Shown: positions 14,764 through 22,600, numbered from the stretch's first letter. The stretch: DNA of 22,650 bases from JBOHCT01 sp050699055 (GCA_050699055.1 JBOHCT010000043.1:1-22650), one strand, 5' to 3'. Numbers and translations: made by a program. The notes: generated from the sequence alone by a model not told the origin.

Positions 14764-16368
14764 TTGACAGAGTCGGCCGCCTCATCGGCGGCCCGGGATG
14801 GTCAGCTCGCGCTGGAGCTGCGCGGCGTGACGAAACGGTACGCGGGCATCGAGGTCCTCGCGGACGCGAGCCTCGCCGTGCATCCGGGGGAGATCCACGC
14901 GCTGGTGGGGGAGAACGGCGCGGGGAAGTCGACCCTGCTGCGGATCGCCGCCGGCCTGGTCCGCCCCGACGCGGGCGGGGTGTGGGTCGCCGGGCGCCGG
15001 TTGCGCGCGGGTCATCCGCGGGTGGCGCTCGACGCGGGTGTCGCGCTGGTCAGCCAGGAGCTCGCCTCGGTGCCCGCCCGCAGCGTGCTGGAGAACGTCT
15101 ACCTCGGCACCGGGCGCGCGCCGTACGGCCGGATGAGGCGGGCGAGCGTGCTGGCGGACTTCGCCGCGCTGTGCCGCCGTACCGGGATCGCCCTGCCACC
15201 GGACGCGCCGGCCAGAAGCCTCGCCCAGGCAGAGCGCCAACAGCTCGAGGTCCTGCGGGCGCTCGCCCGTGACCCACGTGTCCTTATCCTGGACGAGCCG
15301 ACGGCGGCACTCGACGGCGAGCGGACCGAGCGGCTGATCGGGCTGCTCCGCCGGCTGGCTTCCGACGGGCTCGCCGTCGTCTTCGTCTCCCACCGGCTGG
15401 AGGAGGCGCTGTCGCTGGCGAAGGACGTCACGGTGTTGCGCGACGGCCGCGTGGCGGCCTCTGGAAGTGCCGCGGGCCTGGACGAGAGCACACTGGTGCG
15501 GCACATGGTCGGCAGAGAGGTCCGGTTGCTCTACCCAGACCTGCCGGACGTCCCCGCGGACGCGCCACGCGCCTTCACCGCGTCCGATCTGCGCGCCGGC
15601 TCGGCCGTCAAGGGCATCAGCCTGAACGTGCGTCGCGGCGAGATCGTGGGTCTGGCGGGGCTGGTCGGCTCGGGTCGCTCGGAGTTCGCCCGCGCCGCCC
15701 TCGGCGCCGACCATGTGGACGGCGGCACGATCAGCGTAGGCGGCGGCCAGCCCTTCCGGCCCACCTCTGTACGCCGCACACTGGCCGCGGGCGTCGGGCT
15801 GATGCCGGAGGACCGGAAGAGCCAGGGTCTGGTGCTGCAACGGTCGGTGTCCGACAACCTGGCGTTGGGGTCGCTGCGCGCCTTCTGCAGGTACGGCGTG
15901 GTCTCGCGTCGCCGGACGCGGGCGGCGGCCACGGCCTGGGTACGAGACGCCGACATCCGGCCGCCGGATCCGACGCTCATGGTCGGCGCGCTCTCTGGTG
16001 GCAACCAGCAGAAGGTGCTGCTGGCCAAGTGGCTGGCCACGGAACCGCGATTGCTGGTGGCCGACGAGCCGACCCGCGGCGTCGACATCGGTGCCAAGAC
16101 CCAGATCCACGAGATGATCGCGGGAACGGCCAGGCAGGGGATCGGGATTCTGCTCATCTCGTCGGAGCTGGAGGAGGTGCTCGGCCTGTCCCATCGCGTC
16201 ATCGTCTTCCGTCACGGCCGAGCGGTCGGTGAGTACCCGTCCGGGCAGGCCAGTCGAGAGGCCGTGGTCGCCGCCGCCTTCGGCGTCGATCGTGGCGCCG
16301 AGGGTCTGTCCGGTGGGGTCGTGAGCGGCGAGCCGCACGGGACGGTCGGGGATGGAGAGACACCGTGA
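14764..16368 (+). CDS. CUT2-type ABC transporter double ATPase (RbsA/MglA-like)
   Basis: Encodes 534 residues with two ATPase domains. The TTG at 14764 has an AAGGG site 9 bases upstream and precedes the first domain by about 20 residues; an ATG at 14710 would overlap the preceding gene. The first domain has Walker A GENGAGKST (49-57), a weak signature LAQAERQQLEVLRAL and Walker B LILDEPTAALD. The second has the family-typical degenerate Walker A GLVGSGRSEFARA, an intact signature LSGGNQQKVLLAKWL and Walker B LLVADEPTRGVDIGAK. This asymmetry is normal for RbsA-like proteins. It energises the permease encoded next, with which it shares a 4-base stop/start overlap. Confidence 0.92.
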   Translation: MTESAASSAARDGQLALELRGVTKRYAGIEVLADASLAVHPGEIHALVGENGAGKSTLLRIAAGLVRPDAGGVWVAGRRLRAGHPRVALDAGVALVSQELASVPARSVLENVYLGTGRAPYGRMRRASVLADFAALCRRTGIALPPDAPARSLAQAERQQLEVLRALARDPRVLILDEPTAALDGERTERLIGLLRRLASDGLAVVFVSHRLEEALSLAKDVTVLRDGRVAASGSAAGLDESTLVRHMVGREVRLLYPDLPDVPADAPRAFTASDLRAGSAVKGISLNVRRGEIVGLAGLVGSGRSEFARAALGADHVDGGTISVGGGQPFRPTSVRRTLAAGVGLMPEDRKSQGLVLQRSVSDNLALGSLRAFCRYGVVSRRRTRAAATAWVRDADIRPPDPTLMVGALSGGNQQKVLLAKWLATEPRLLVADEPTRGVDIGAKTQIHEMIAGTARQGIGILLISSELEEVLGLSHRVIVFRHGRAVGEYPSGQASREAVVAAAFGVDRGAEGLSGGVVSGEPHGTVGDGETP

Positions 16369-17348
16369 GTACCAGACAGCGGGAGGTACCGACGCCGACT
16401 GCCGCGCCGACGGCCTTGCTCAAGCACGCGTCGCCGCGGGACTACGGCGTTCTCTTCGTCTTCGTCGCTCTCTTCATCGCCCTGTCGATCGCCTCACCGA
16501 CCTTCTTCAGCGGAGGCAACCTCGCCAATCTGCTCGATCAGGCCAGCGTCTGGGGCATCGTCTCGTGTGGTGTCACGCTGACGATCGTCTCCGGGATCTT
16601 CGACCTGTCGATCGGTTCCATCTACGCGGTGGCGGCCATCGTCGCGGTGTTCGTGGGTTCCAGCGCCGGCGCCCCGGCGGGGTTCGTCGCGGCCGTCGCC
16701 GCCGGCGCGGGCATGGGGGTACTCAACGGGCTGGCGGTCACCCTCGGTCGGATCAACAGCTTCATCGCGACGCTGGCCACGGCGTTCATCTTCGGCGGCC
16801 TGGCCATCGTCATCACCGGGGGGAAGATCGTCACCACGACCAACCTCGCCTTCCGCGTGATGAACGAGTCGCCGTTCGCGGACATCACCGCGGCCAGTTG
16901 GCTGTTCATCGGCATCGCCGTCGCCACGGGGCTGCTGCTCGCGGCAACGGGCTACGGGCGCGCCCTCTACGCGATCGGCGGCAACCGGGAGGCCGCCCGG
17001 CTGTCAGGGCTGCGGATCACCCTCAACCACGTCGCGGTGCTCGCGCTGAGTGGGGCATGCGCCGGGGCGGCGGGCATCATCGACGCTTCCCGTACCGGCT
17101 CCGCGCAGGCGAGCATGGGAGGGGTTTCCCTCACCATCACCGCGATCGCCGCCACCGTCATCGGCGGGACCAGCATCATGGGCGGCGAGGGCGCGATCTG
17201 GCGGGCCGTGATCGGCGTGTTCATCCTGGTGCTGATCGGCAACGGCTTCAACCTGCTGGGCATCAGCGCCATCTATCAAGAGGTGGTCCAGGGCGCGCTG
17301 ATCCTCCTCGCGGTCATCCTCGACCAGGTGTTCCGCCGACGAGAATGA
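16365..17348 (+). CDS. CUT2-type ABC transporter permease (RbsC-like)
   Basis: A 327-residue membrane permease whose GTG at 16365 overlaps the ATPase stop (GTGA), indicating translational coupling. About eight to ten hydrophobic helices are visible. RbsC-type motifs include SPTFFSGGNLANLLDQAS near 46, TIVSGIFDLSIGSIYAV near 80 and RINSFIATLATAFIFGGLAI near 130. Further ones are RALYAIGGNREAARLSG near 200 and VIGGTSIMGGEGAIWRAVIG near 265. It pairs with the ATPase and lipoprotein upstream to import a small solute. Confidence 0.92.
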   Translation: MSTRQREVPTPTAAPTALLKHASPRDYGVLFVFVALFIALSIASPTFFSGGNLANLLDQASVWGIVSCGVTLTIVSGIFDLSIGSIYAVAAIVAVFVGSSAGAPAGFVAAVAAGAGMGVLNGLAVTLGRINSFIATLATAFIFGGLAIVITGGKIVTTTNLAFRVMNESPFADITAASWLFIGIAVATGLLLAATGYGRALYAIGGNREAARLSGLRITLNHVAVLALSGACAGAAGIIDASRTGSAQASMGGVSLTITAIAATVIGGTSIMGGEGAIWRAVIGVFILVLIGNGFNLLGISAIYQEVVQGALILLAVILDQVFRRRE

Positions 17349-17385
17349 GCCCCCTGCCCAGTCGGACGCGCCACGTCCCCAAGAT

Positions 17386-17408
17386 CCGCGTTTGTGGTCC
17401 CGACGCGG
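17386..17408. terminator. Weak stem-loop between permease and CoA ligase
   Basis: CCGCGT (17386-17391) and ACGCGG (17403-17408) can pair across an 11-base loop, 37 bases after the permease stop. There is no T tract. It may attenuate rather than end transcription, since the ligase follows in the same direction 148 bases after the permease. Support is weak. Confidence 0.25.
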
Positions 17409-17496
17409 AGGGTATTGCCGTTCCTTACCGCATGAGCAGATCTTGAGGTGTCTCAGCACCGCTGAACCGTCGGCACAATGAGGGCGGAGGAGCGTG

Positions 17497-19077
17497 ATGG
17501 CGGAGCTGACACAGCTGACACTGCACTCGATGATCGATCGCACTGCCCGGCAACACCCGGGACGGCAGGCGGTCGTGCTCAGCACCCCGAGCGGCGAACG
17601 CACGCTCTCTTACGGTGAGCTCGCGGAGAACGCGGCGCGCCTCGCCGGCGGTCTGCGTCGTCTTGGACTGCACAGCGGTGACTGTCTCCTCTCGTGGCTG
17701 CCCAATATCCCCGAGTGGTTCGTGGTAGAGGTGGCCGCCGCCAGCCTGGGGATAGTGGCGATTCCGGTCAATACCCGCTACCGGGCCGCGGAGATGGCGA
17801 ACATCCTGGATGCCTCGCAGGCGAGGGTCGTCATTGTCGCCGAGGGGTTCGCGGGCGTCGACTTCTCGGCCCTGCTCGGGGAAGCCGTCCGAGGCTCACG
17901 GCTGGAGCACGTGATCGACGTGAGCGGGACCGCCGACCGCGCCGTACCGTGGCGCGGCCTGCTGACCGGCGACAGCGCGGCCCCGCACGGACAGCCCACC
18001 GACCTGGCGAACGTGTTCTGTACGTCGGGCACGACGTCGTCGCCCAAGCTCGCCGCGCACGATCAGGCGAGCATCGTCACCCACGCCGACAACGACGTTC
18101 GGGCTTACGGGATCCGGCCCGGCGACGTGATGCTGCTGTCCCTGCCGGTCTCCGGCGTGTTCGGCTTCAGCGGCGCGATGGCGGCGCTGTCGGCGGGGGC
18201 GACCGCTGTCCTCCAGCCGATCTTCAACGCCGATGAGGCTCTGGAGCTGATGGCCCGCTACACCGTCACCCACTTCTATGGTCCCGACGGGATGCTCCGG
18301 GCGGTGCTCGACGCCGCGGGCGGCCCGCACCCTGGTTTCGACCGCTGGCGCTGGGGGGCCTTCGCCAACTTCACCGGCAAGCCCATGGAGCTGGTCGAGA
18401 CCGCGGAGCGGTTTGCCGACGTCCAGCTGCATGGCACGTACGGCTCCTCCGAATGCTTCGCGCTGATGAGTGCGTGGCCGCGGGACGCGCCGCCCGACGT
18501 CCGCGCCCAAGGGGGCGGCTACCTCGTCTCTCGGGACATGGAGGTGCGCTGCGTCGATCCCGAGACCGACGCGGTGCGACAGCCGGGCGAGCCAGGCGAG
18601 CTGCAGTTCCGCGGCTACAACGTCCTCCCGTGCTACCTCGGTAACCCCGAGGCCACGTCGGCGGCCTTCACCGACGATGGCTGGTTCCGTTCGGGTGACC
18701 TCGGCGAGCTGCGGCCGGACGAGGCGTTCGTCTACCTGGCCAGGCTCAAGGACTCGCTGCGGCTGCGCGGGTACTTGGTGGACCCTCAGGAGATCGAGGA
18801 GCAGCTGCTGGACCATCCCGCGGTGGAGGCCGTCCAGCTCGTCGGCGTGTGGAGAGCGGGGGAGGGCGACATTCCCGTCGCTTTCGTACGGCCGCGGGAC
18901 CTTGCGTCGCCGGACGAACAGGCGCTCGTCGACTTCGCCAGGCGCCGCATGGCTTCGTACAAGGTGCCACGGCGAATCCTGACAGTCGACGAGTTCCCGA
19001 CGACGGACAGCCCCAACGGACGCAAGATCCAGAAACACCGGCTCCGCGAGACGGCGAGGAAGGAGCTGGGACTGTGA
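17497..19077 (+). CDS. AMP-binding acyl/aryl-CoA ligase
   Basis: Encodes 526 residues of the ANL adenylating superfamily. The ATG at 17497 follows GGAGG by 6 bases (a GTG directly before it is the other option). The P-loop reads CTSGTTSSPKLA at 175-186, unusual in having Ser-Ser where Gly-x is standard. YGSSE at 315-319, RSGDLGE with Asp401, and the hinge segment LKDSLRLRGYLVDPQEIEEQ follow. The C-terminal catalytic lysine is in NGRKIQKHRLRE (Lys510). Size and motifs fit an acid:CoA ligase that makes acyl-AMP and then the thioester. It lies at the end of the HyuAB-transport cluster, so it may activate the carboxylate made by HyuAB for further breakdown. Confidence 0.88.
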   Translation: MAELTQLTLHSMIDRTARQHPGRQAVVLSTPSGERTLSYGELAENAARLAGGLRRLGLHSGDCLLSWLPNIPEWFVVEVAAASLGIVAIPVNTRYRAAEMANILDASQARVVIVAEGFAGVDFSALLGEAVRGSRLEHVIDVSGTADRAVPWRGLLTGDSAAPHGQPTDLANVFCTSGTTSSPKLAAHDQASIVTHADNDVRAYGIRPGDVMLLSLPVSGVFGFSGAMAALSAGATAVLQPIFNADEALELMARYTVTHFYGPDGMLRAVLDAAGGPHPGFDRWRWGAFANFTGKPMELVETAERFADVQLHGTYGSSECFALMSAWPRDAPPDVRAQGGGYLVSRDMEVRCVDPETDAVRQPGEPGELQFRGYNVLPCYLGNPEATSAAFTDDGWFRSGDLGELRPDEAFVYLARLKDSLRLRGYLVDPQEIEEQLLDHPAVEAVQLVGVWRAGEGDIPVAFVRPRDLASPDEQALVDFARRRMASYKVPRRILTVDEFPTTDSPNGRKIQKHRLRETARKELGL

Positions 19078-19089
19078 AAGTCACCAGCG

Positions 19090-19680
19090 TCACTGCCCCC
19101 GGCGGTCCTTATGTTGTCCGCTGGTCTCGGTGAGGAGCCGTTCGGCTTCGTCGAGGGCGCGGCGCCAGGGGAAGTCGGCGATCAGCTTGTCGCCGGTGCC
19201 GGGCGTGTGCGCTTCCCATTCCCCTTGCCCGTGAATGAGGCGTACGCCTTGCTCTCGCAGAACGGTGATGCTTCGCCGGAAAGCGGGGCTGGAGGCGAGT
19301 GCGGTGTTGACGAACGGCAGCGCCACCGTCGCGATCCCGAGCCCGGGTGCCTCGGCAAGGACGCCGAGGGCGAAGGTGTCGCTGACGCCGACCGCCCACT
19401 TGTTGATCGTGTTGTAGGTGGCGGGGGCGACGATGATCGCGTCGGCGTGCGGCAGCGAGCGGTGCCGTGGCTCGCCGGAGGGCTGGTACGCGCTGCGCAG
19501 CGGGTGCCTGCTCCGCTCCTCGAGGGTCGGCACGTCGACAAAGTCGAGCGCGGCCGGTGTGGCGATCACCCACACGTCCCAGCCGCGGTCCTGGGCTTCG
19601 TCGACCAGCCTGCCGACCTCGGATGCCGGACCGGCACCACACACAATGGCGTACAGTACCGGCCGACGCCCGGTACTCAC
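19090..19680 (-). CDS. HFCD-family flavoprotein (phosphopantothenoylcysteine decarboxylase-like)
   Basis: Encodes 196 residues from a GTG at 19680. It carries a Rossmann-like flavoprotein fold: PVLYAIVCGAGPASEVGRLV, then WDVWVIATPAALDFVDVPTL, the block HADAIIVAPATYNTINKWAV with GVSDTFALGVL, and VALPFVNTALASSPAFRRSI. This is the FMN-binding core of the HFCD family (CoaC, EpiD, Dfp). The family decarboxylates cysteine-like thiols, but many stand-alone actinobacterial members next to XRE regulators have no known substrate. Its start overlaps the upstream regulator stop (GTGA), so the two are translationally coupled. It converges with the CoA ligase, leaving a gap of 12 bases and no clear terminator. 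Confidence 0.82.
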   Translation of the reverse strand: MSTGRRPVLYAIVCGAGPASEVGRLVDEAQDRGWDVWVIATPAALDFVDVPTLEERSRHPLRSAYQPSGEPRHRSLPHADAIIVAPATYNTINKWAVGVSDTFALGVLAEAPGLGIATVALPFVNTALASSPAFRRSITVLREQGVRLIHGQGEWEAHTPGTGDKLIADFPWRRALDEAERLLTETSGQHKDRRGQ

Positions 19681-20216
19681 GACTGCCCTCCGACGCGCTC
19701 GGCCAGTGCGCGGACCTGCGGCTGCACGCTGCGGGGCGCCTGAAGGTCGAGGTCGTTGACCAGGGAGTGGACGATTGGCCGTGCGGTGACTTCCTCGTGG
19801 GTGACCCAGTCAGCGGCATTCAAGGCGTGGCATGCCCGGTCGTACTTGCCCCAATGGACGAAGGCGCGGGCTACGTCGATGAACAGCGAGGCCTGTCGCT
19901 CAGCGATCGGTATACGCGTCACATCGATGCTTCGGGCGTGTTCCACAGCAGTGCCTGCGTCGCCGAGGGCGACGGAGGCGTTGACCCAGTGTTGACAAAC
20001 ATTGGTCGGCCCAAAGGCCGTCCAGCGTCGGTTGTCGTCACCGCCTACGTGGCGGGCAGCGTCCGTTGCTTCCCCCAGAAGCTCCAGCGCTGTGGATCGA
20101 TCTCCTACGCTGGAGGCGGCAATGGCGCCGCGCAGCAAGAGTGATCCGTAGATCGACAGGTCGTCGAGTGACGGACGTGACGGGTCGCTTTTCCATTCCG
20201 CGCTCAACCTCGCCGC
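19677..20216 (-). pseudogene. XRE-family regulator, C-terminal TPR-like part only
   Basis: The frame up to about 20216 reads like the tail of the large XRE regulators that actinomycetes pair with HFCD flavoproteins. It has AARLSAEWKSDPSRPSLDDL, SIYGSLLLRGAIAASSVGDR, DDNRRWTAFGPTNVCQHWVN, and repeated helices such as AERQASLFIDVARAFVHWGK. The N-terminal HTH and first helices (about 200 residues) are absent. The open frame continues upstream to an ATG at 20309, but that stretch has no family character and overlaps a plus-strand gene. Stop is coupled to the flavoprotein start. I read it as a 5'-truncated gene; the remaining protein would lack DNA binding. Confidence 0.7.
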
Positions 20217-20237
20217 TCCTCGACAGTGTTCGCCGCC

Positions 20238-20492
20238 ATGGACGACCTCGGGGCCGCGTCTCTCGACGAGATCCTTGGTGGGAGGCTCTCGACCTACCGG
20301 GTCGTCCACCTTCTACTGGTCGAGGACGTCTCCCGAGGGTTCGCACTGCTGCCCACTTTCAGGCGCCCGCACATGACGCTGCTACTTGACAGCCTTGAGA
20401 GCGTTGACGCGCTCCTTGGCCTGCTCGGTCCGCCTGAGCCCAACCCGCGGTATGGTGAAATGCGACGCCGCACCGAAAGGCGACCACGGTGA
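20238..20492 (+). CDS. Small hypothetical protein, translationally coupled to the next gene
   Basis: About 84 residues from an ATG at 20238 (a GTG at 20226 is possible; no good ribosome site for either). It reads STYRVVHLLLVEDVSRGFAL, LPTFRRPHMTLLLDSLESVD and LLGPPEPNPRYGEM, with regular codon use and a basic tail. Its TGA overlaps the GTG of the next gene by 4 bases, a layout that supports both being real. I do not recognise a family. It begins just past the truncation point of the minus-strand regulator, so its own 5' end could also be damaged. Confidence 0.5.
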   Translation: MDDLGAASLDEILGGRLSTYRVVHLLLVEDVSRGFALLPTFRRPHMTLLLDSLESVDALLGLLGPPEPNPRYGEMRRRTERRPR

Positions 20493-20749
20493 TGACCGTC
20501 GACATCGTTGCCGACCTCAACGCTGAGGACCACAGCGGATACGTGTGGACTTTTCTCGACGAGGCTAGTAACCCCTCGCTCATTGAGCCTGGGGTGCTGG
20601 TGACCGCGGGCGACGACGACACCGCTGCCGTGGCGGTCGTGGTCGACCTACAACCGCACCCGAACGGCACGGTCGTACACCTCGACGTCCTGCCCGGCGC
20701 CATCGATAGCTACCTCGCGTTGGCCCGGAGGGTCGACGCGTCAGCCTGA
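20489..20749 (+). CDS. Small conserved-looking hypothetical protein
   Basis: An 86-residue acidic protein starting at the GTG at 20489 (an ATG follows immediately), with GAAAGG 8 bases upstream. It reads MMTVDIVADLNAEDHSGYVW, TFLDEASNPSLIEPGVLVTA, then AVAVVVDLQPHPNGTVVHLD and VLPGAIDSYLALARRV. The alternation of short strands and a final helix resembles small alpha/beta proteins widespread in actinomycetes, without assigned function. It overlaps the preceding small gene by 4 bases and is followed by a strong stem-loop. Confidence 0.7.
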   Translation: MMTVDIVADLNAEDHSGYVWTFLDEASNPSLIEPGVLVTAGDDDTAAVAVVVDLQPHPNGTVVHLDVLPGAIDSYLALARRVDASA

Positions 20750-20767
20750 GTAACCGACGGTAGCCAG

Positions 20768-20800
20768 CCAGGGCAGACGCGGGTCGCGCTGCCCCCCTGG
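20768..20800 (+). terminator. Strong stem-loop after the two small genes
   Basis: CCAGGGCAG, then CGCG-GGT-CGCG, then CTGCCC and CCTGG form a long hairpin with an inner perfect 4-bp and an outer 6-9-bp stem, 19 bases past the stop at 20749. No T tract follows, as is common for actinobacterial terminators. The 20801-20999 stretch after it shows no gene I can support. Confidence 0.5.
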
Positions 20801-20999
20801 ACATCCGCTGTCGCGGTCCAGCGGCGGAGACTACTGCTATTCCTGACCGCCCTAGTAGATCTTGACTTCTCAGCGCACTCGCCACTCTCGACTGAAGGCC
20901 AAGATTCGCTCTTGCGGTCGGATCAAGTACTGTTCCGCGCACCGGGACCGTGAACCGGGATCATGCTGGGTGACGGCGATCCGCGAGGCCGCAGGTCGC

Positions 21000-21790
21000 T
21001 CACGCGGACGTGGTGTCGCAGTACGTGTGGGCCAGGCGTTCGTACAAGGCAACACTGTCTTCGAGCTGGCTCACGCCGACGCACTCGTTGGGGCCGTGGG
21101 CGACGGACAGCCATCCGGGGCCGAGCGCGGCGATCGATGGTACGTGCGCGTCGCCGATGAAGTGGGAGGCGTCGGTGGTGCCGGGATAGGCGGCGAGCGG
21201 CAGGGCCCGGCCGAGGACCTCCGAGCTGGCGCGGCGGGCGGCGTCGACGACACGGTGTGCGGGGGACACCTCGACGGCGTCCATCCAGCCGAGCGTGCCC
21301 GTGGCGTAACGCACCTGCCACCGCACGTCGTCGGGGGGGGGGGGCCGCCGCCAGCAGGGCATGAAGCTCGCGGTCGAAGTCGGCGCGGCTCATGCCGGGG
21401 ACCAGCCGCACGTCGCAGCTCACCGTCGCTTGACCGGGGTGGACGCCGTAGAACACGCCTCCCTCGACCCGTACGCCGGCGTTGACGGTCGGCGCGCACG
21501 GCACGGACGGCGGCCGGGCGACGCTGGGGGCGAAGTCCGCGAGGGCCAGGATGGCGCGTGCCGCGGCGACCGTCGCGCTTGTCGGCAGCCGCTCGGACAG
21601 GCCGCTGTGCCCCTGCCGGCCGTCGATGACGACGTCGAACGCGCAGATCCCCCGAGAGATGACGAAGATCGCCTCCCAGGGGTCCGCGAGCCCGGACGGC
21701 TCGCCGATGACGATGGCGTCGGCGTCGACCAGGCCACGTTCGGCGAGGGCCTTCGCGCTCGTTGGTGTCCGGCGTACACGAGGAGCGAAG
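21000..21790 (-). pseudogene. M20-family metallopeptidase (ArgE/DapE-like), 5'-truncated and frameshifted
   Basis: From about 21760 down, one frame reads KALAERGLVDADAIVIGEPS, CAFDVVIDGRQGHSGLSERL, PTVNAGVRVEGGVFYGVHPG and SCDVRLVPGMSRADFDRELH. These are the Glu metal-ligand segment, the dimerisation lid and the second half of an M20 amidohydrolase. At a run of 12 G (C on this strand) at 21333-21344 the frame shifts. The next frame reads DDVRWQVRYATGTLGWMDAV, then PLAAYPGTTDASHFIGDAHV and AHGPNECVGVSQLEDSVALY, the C-terminal part with the last His ligand, ending at TGA 21002-21000. Eleven instead of 12 bases would join the two frames. About 150 N-terminal residues with the first His and bridging Asp are missing, so the gene is dead even without the frameshift. 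Confidence 0.75.
21333..21344. repeat. Homopolymer of 12 G inside the M20 gene
   Basis: Twelve consecutive G on the plus strand. On the gene strand they encode a proline run (AAAPPP) and put the following codons out of frame by one. Such a run is prone both to slipped-strand mutation and to read-length errors. Confidence 0.9.
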
Positions 21791-21845
21791 CTGGGGCGCC
21801 CGTAGCTACGTCCCGCATCGCATGTGGGTGGCGAGTCTCGGCGGG

Positions 21846-22211
21846 TTAGCCGGGGTGTTGCGACATGCCGTCGTGTTGAAGCTTTGCGAGGACAGCGCTG
21901 ATGTCTGCGAGGAAGTCGGAGTTGACGCTCGGGGGAGCACCACGGTACGTAGCAACGGCGTCGCCAAGAACGAGCTCGTAACTCCAGTTGGCCAGCCCGG
22001 CGAGCCCCCAGTATTCGGGGTGTACGGCACCCGGGTGGGTGATCTCCACGATCAGCCCGCCGGAAGGCGCGTGGAGCAGATGGGCGAGCGCAGGGCCGTG
22101 CGGGGCGACTCGTCCGGTTGCACGTGCCCATTCGGCGGCGGTGCTGACCGACCCACATGCGAGAGCGGAGGACGGACCGGGCCAAAGGTGGGGTGCTTGC
22201 GTCGTCGTCAT
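21846..22211 (-). CDS. Short protein resembling the C-terminus of GT61-type glycosyltransferases
   Basis: Encodes 121 residues from an ATG at 22211 that overlaps the stop of the methyltransferase fragment (ATGA), so the two were read as an operon. GRVAPHGPALAHLLHAPSGG followed by LIVEITHPGAVHPEYWGLAG and LANWSYELVLGDAV resembles the pattern (HGAGLTNLLF...PG..VVEI...Y..L) near the C-terminus of GT61/DUF563 glycosyltransferases. GT61 proteins have 350 or more residues, so this would be an internally deleted or domain-only gene. The first 30 residues have no recognisable match. There is no Shine-Dalgarno sequence, as expected for a coupled start. Family call is tentative. Confidence 0.4.
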   Translation of the reverse strand: MTTTQAPHLWPGPSSALACGSVSTAAEWARATGRVAPHGPALAHLLHAPSGGLIVEITHPGAVHPEYWGLAGLANWSYELVLGDAVATYRGAPPSVNSDFLADISAVLAKLQHDGMSQHPG

Positions 22212-22537
22212 GAACGGGTGGCAATGAGCGCTTCGGTGCGGATGACCTCGGTGAAGATCCCGGAGGGATTTCTCTCGGTAAGCACGTTCCGCAGTTCGGC
22301 CTCGAATGCGTCCTTGTTGCGACCGAGCAGCCCCGGGGCGGAGAACGAGTAGGAGAACTGCAGGCCGACGACGGCGTCGAGGTTGCGCTCGACCGTCCAG
22401 GTCCAGCTCACGATGTCGAGGTGGGAGAACGGTGATCGTTGGAGAACTTGTTCATGACGCTCGGGGGGATGGGTGTATGTCCCGGAGCCGGCCCGCCGCT
22501 CCGGGCCAAGCCACTTGGTGCGTCCCAGGAGCGTTAT
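22208..22537 (-). pseudogene. SAM-dependent methyltransferase, C-terminal fragment
   Basis: The frame opens after a TGA at 22540-22538 and reads WLGPERRAGSGTYTHPPERH, then EQVLQRSPFSHLDIVSWTWT, VERNLDAVVGLQFSYSFSAP and ELRNVLTERNPSGIFTEVIR, ending TEALIATRS. This is the C-terminal third of class I methyltransferases of the type that ends in a strand with TEAIxATRP. The SAM-binding Rossmann half (about 160 residues) is missing and replaced by A/T-richer sequence with DnaA-like boxes. A GTG at 22411 is the only possible internal start. Its stop overlaps the start of the next gene. Confidence 0.6.
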
Positions 22538-22565
22538 TCATAAGGTTCTTTCTTCGACTACCTCT

Positions 22566-22600
22566 ACAGGCATTATCCACATATCCACAGATGTGCCTGT
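22566..22600. promoter_or_regulatory. Tandem DnaA-box-like sequences within an inverted repeat
   Basis: TTATCCACA at 22573-22581 equals the classical DnaA box, and ATATCCACA at 22581-22589 differs from it at one base; the two repeat with an 8-base period. ACAGGCA (22566-22572) and TGCCTGT (22594-22600) are a perfect inverted repeat that brackets them. The flanking 22530-22570 stretch is A/T-richer than the rest. Sequence pattern is seen; DnaA binding is inference. No other origin feature is visible in the window, and 22601-22650 holds nothing I can name. Confidence 0.5.

Noticed and set aside
14782..16338. 518-codon minus-strand frame opposite the transporter ATPase
   Set aside because: Antisense shadow; the plus strand encodes all ABC ATPase motifs.
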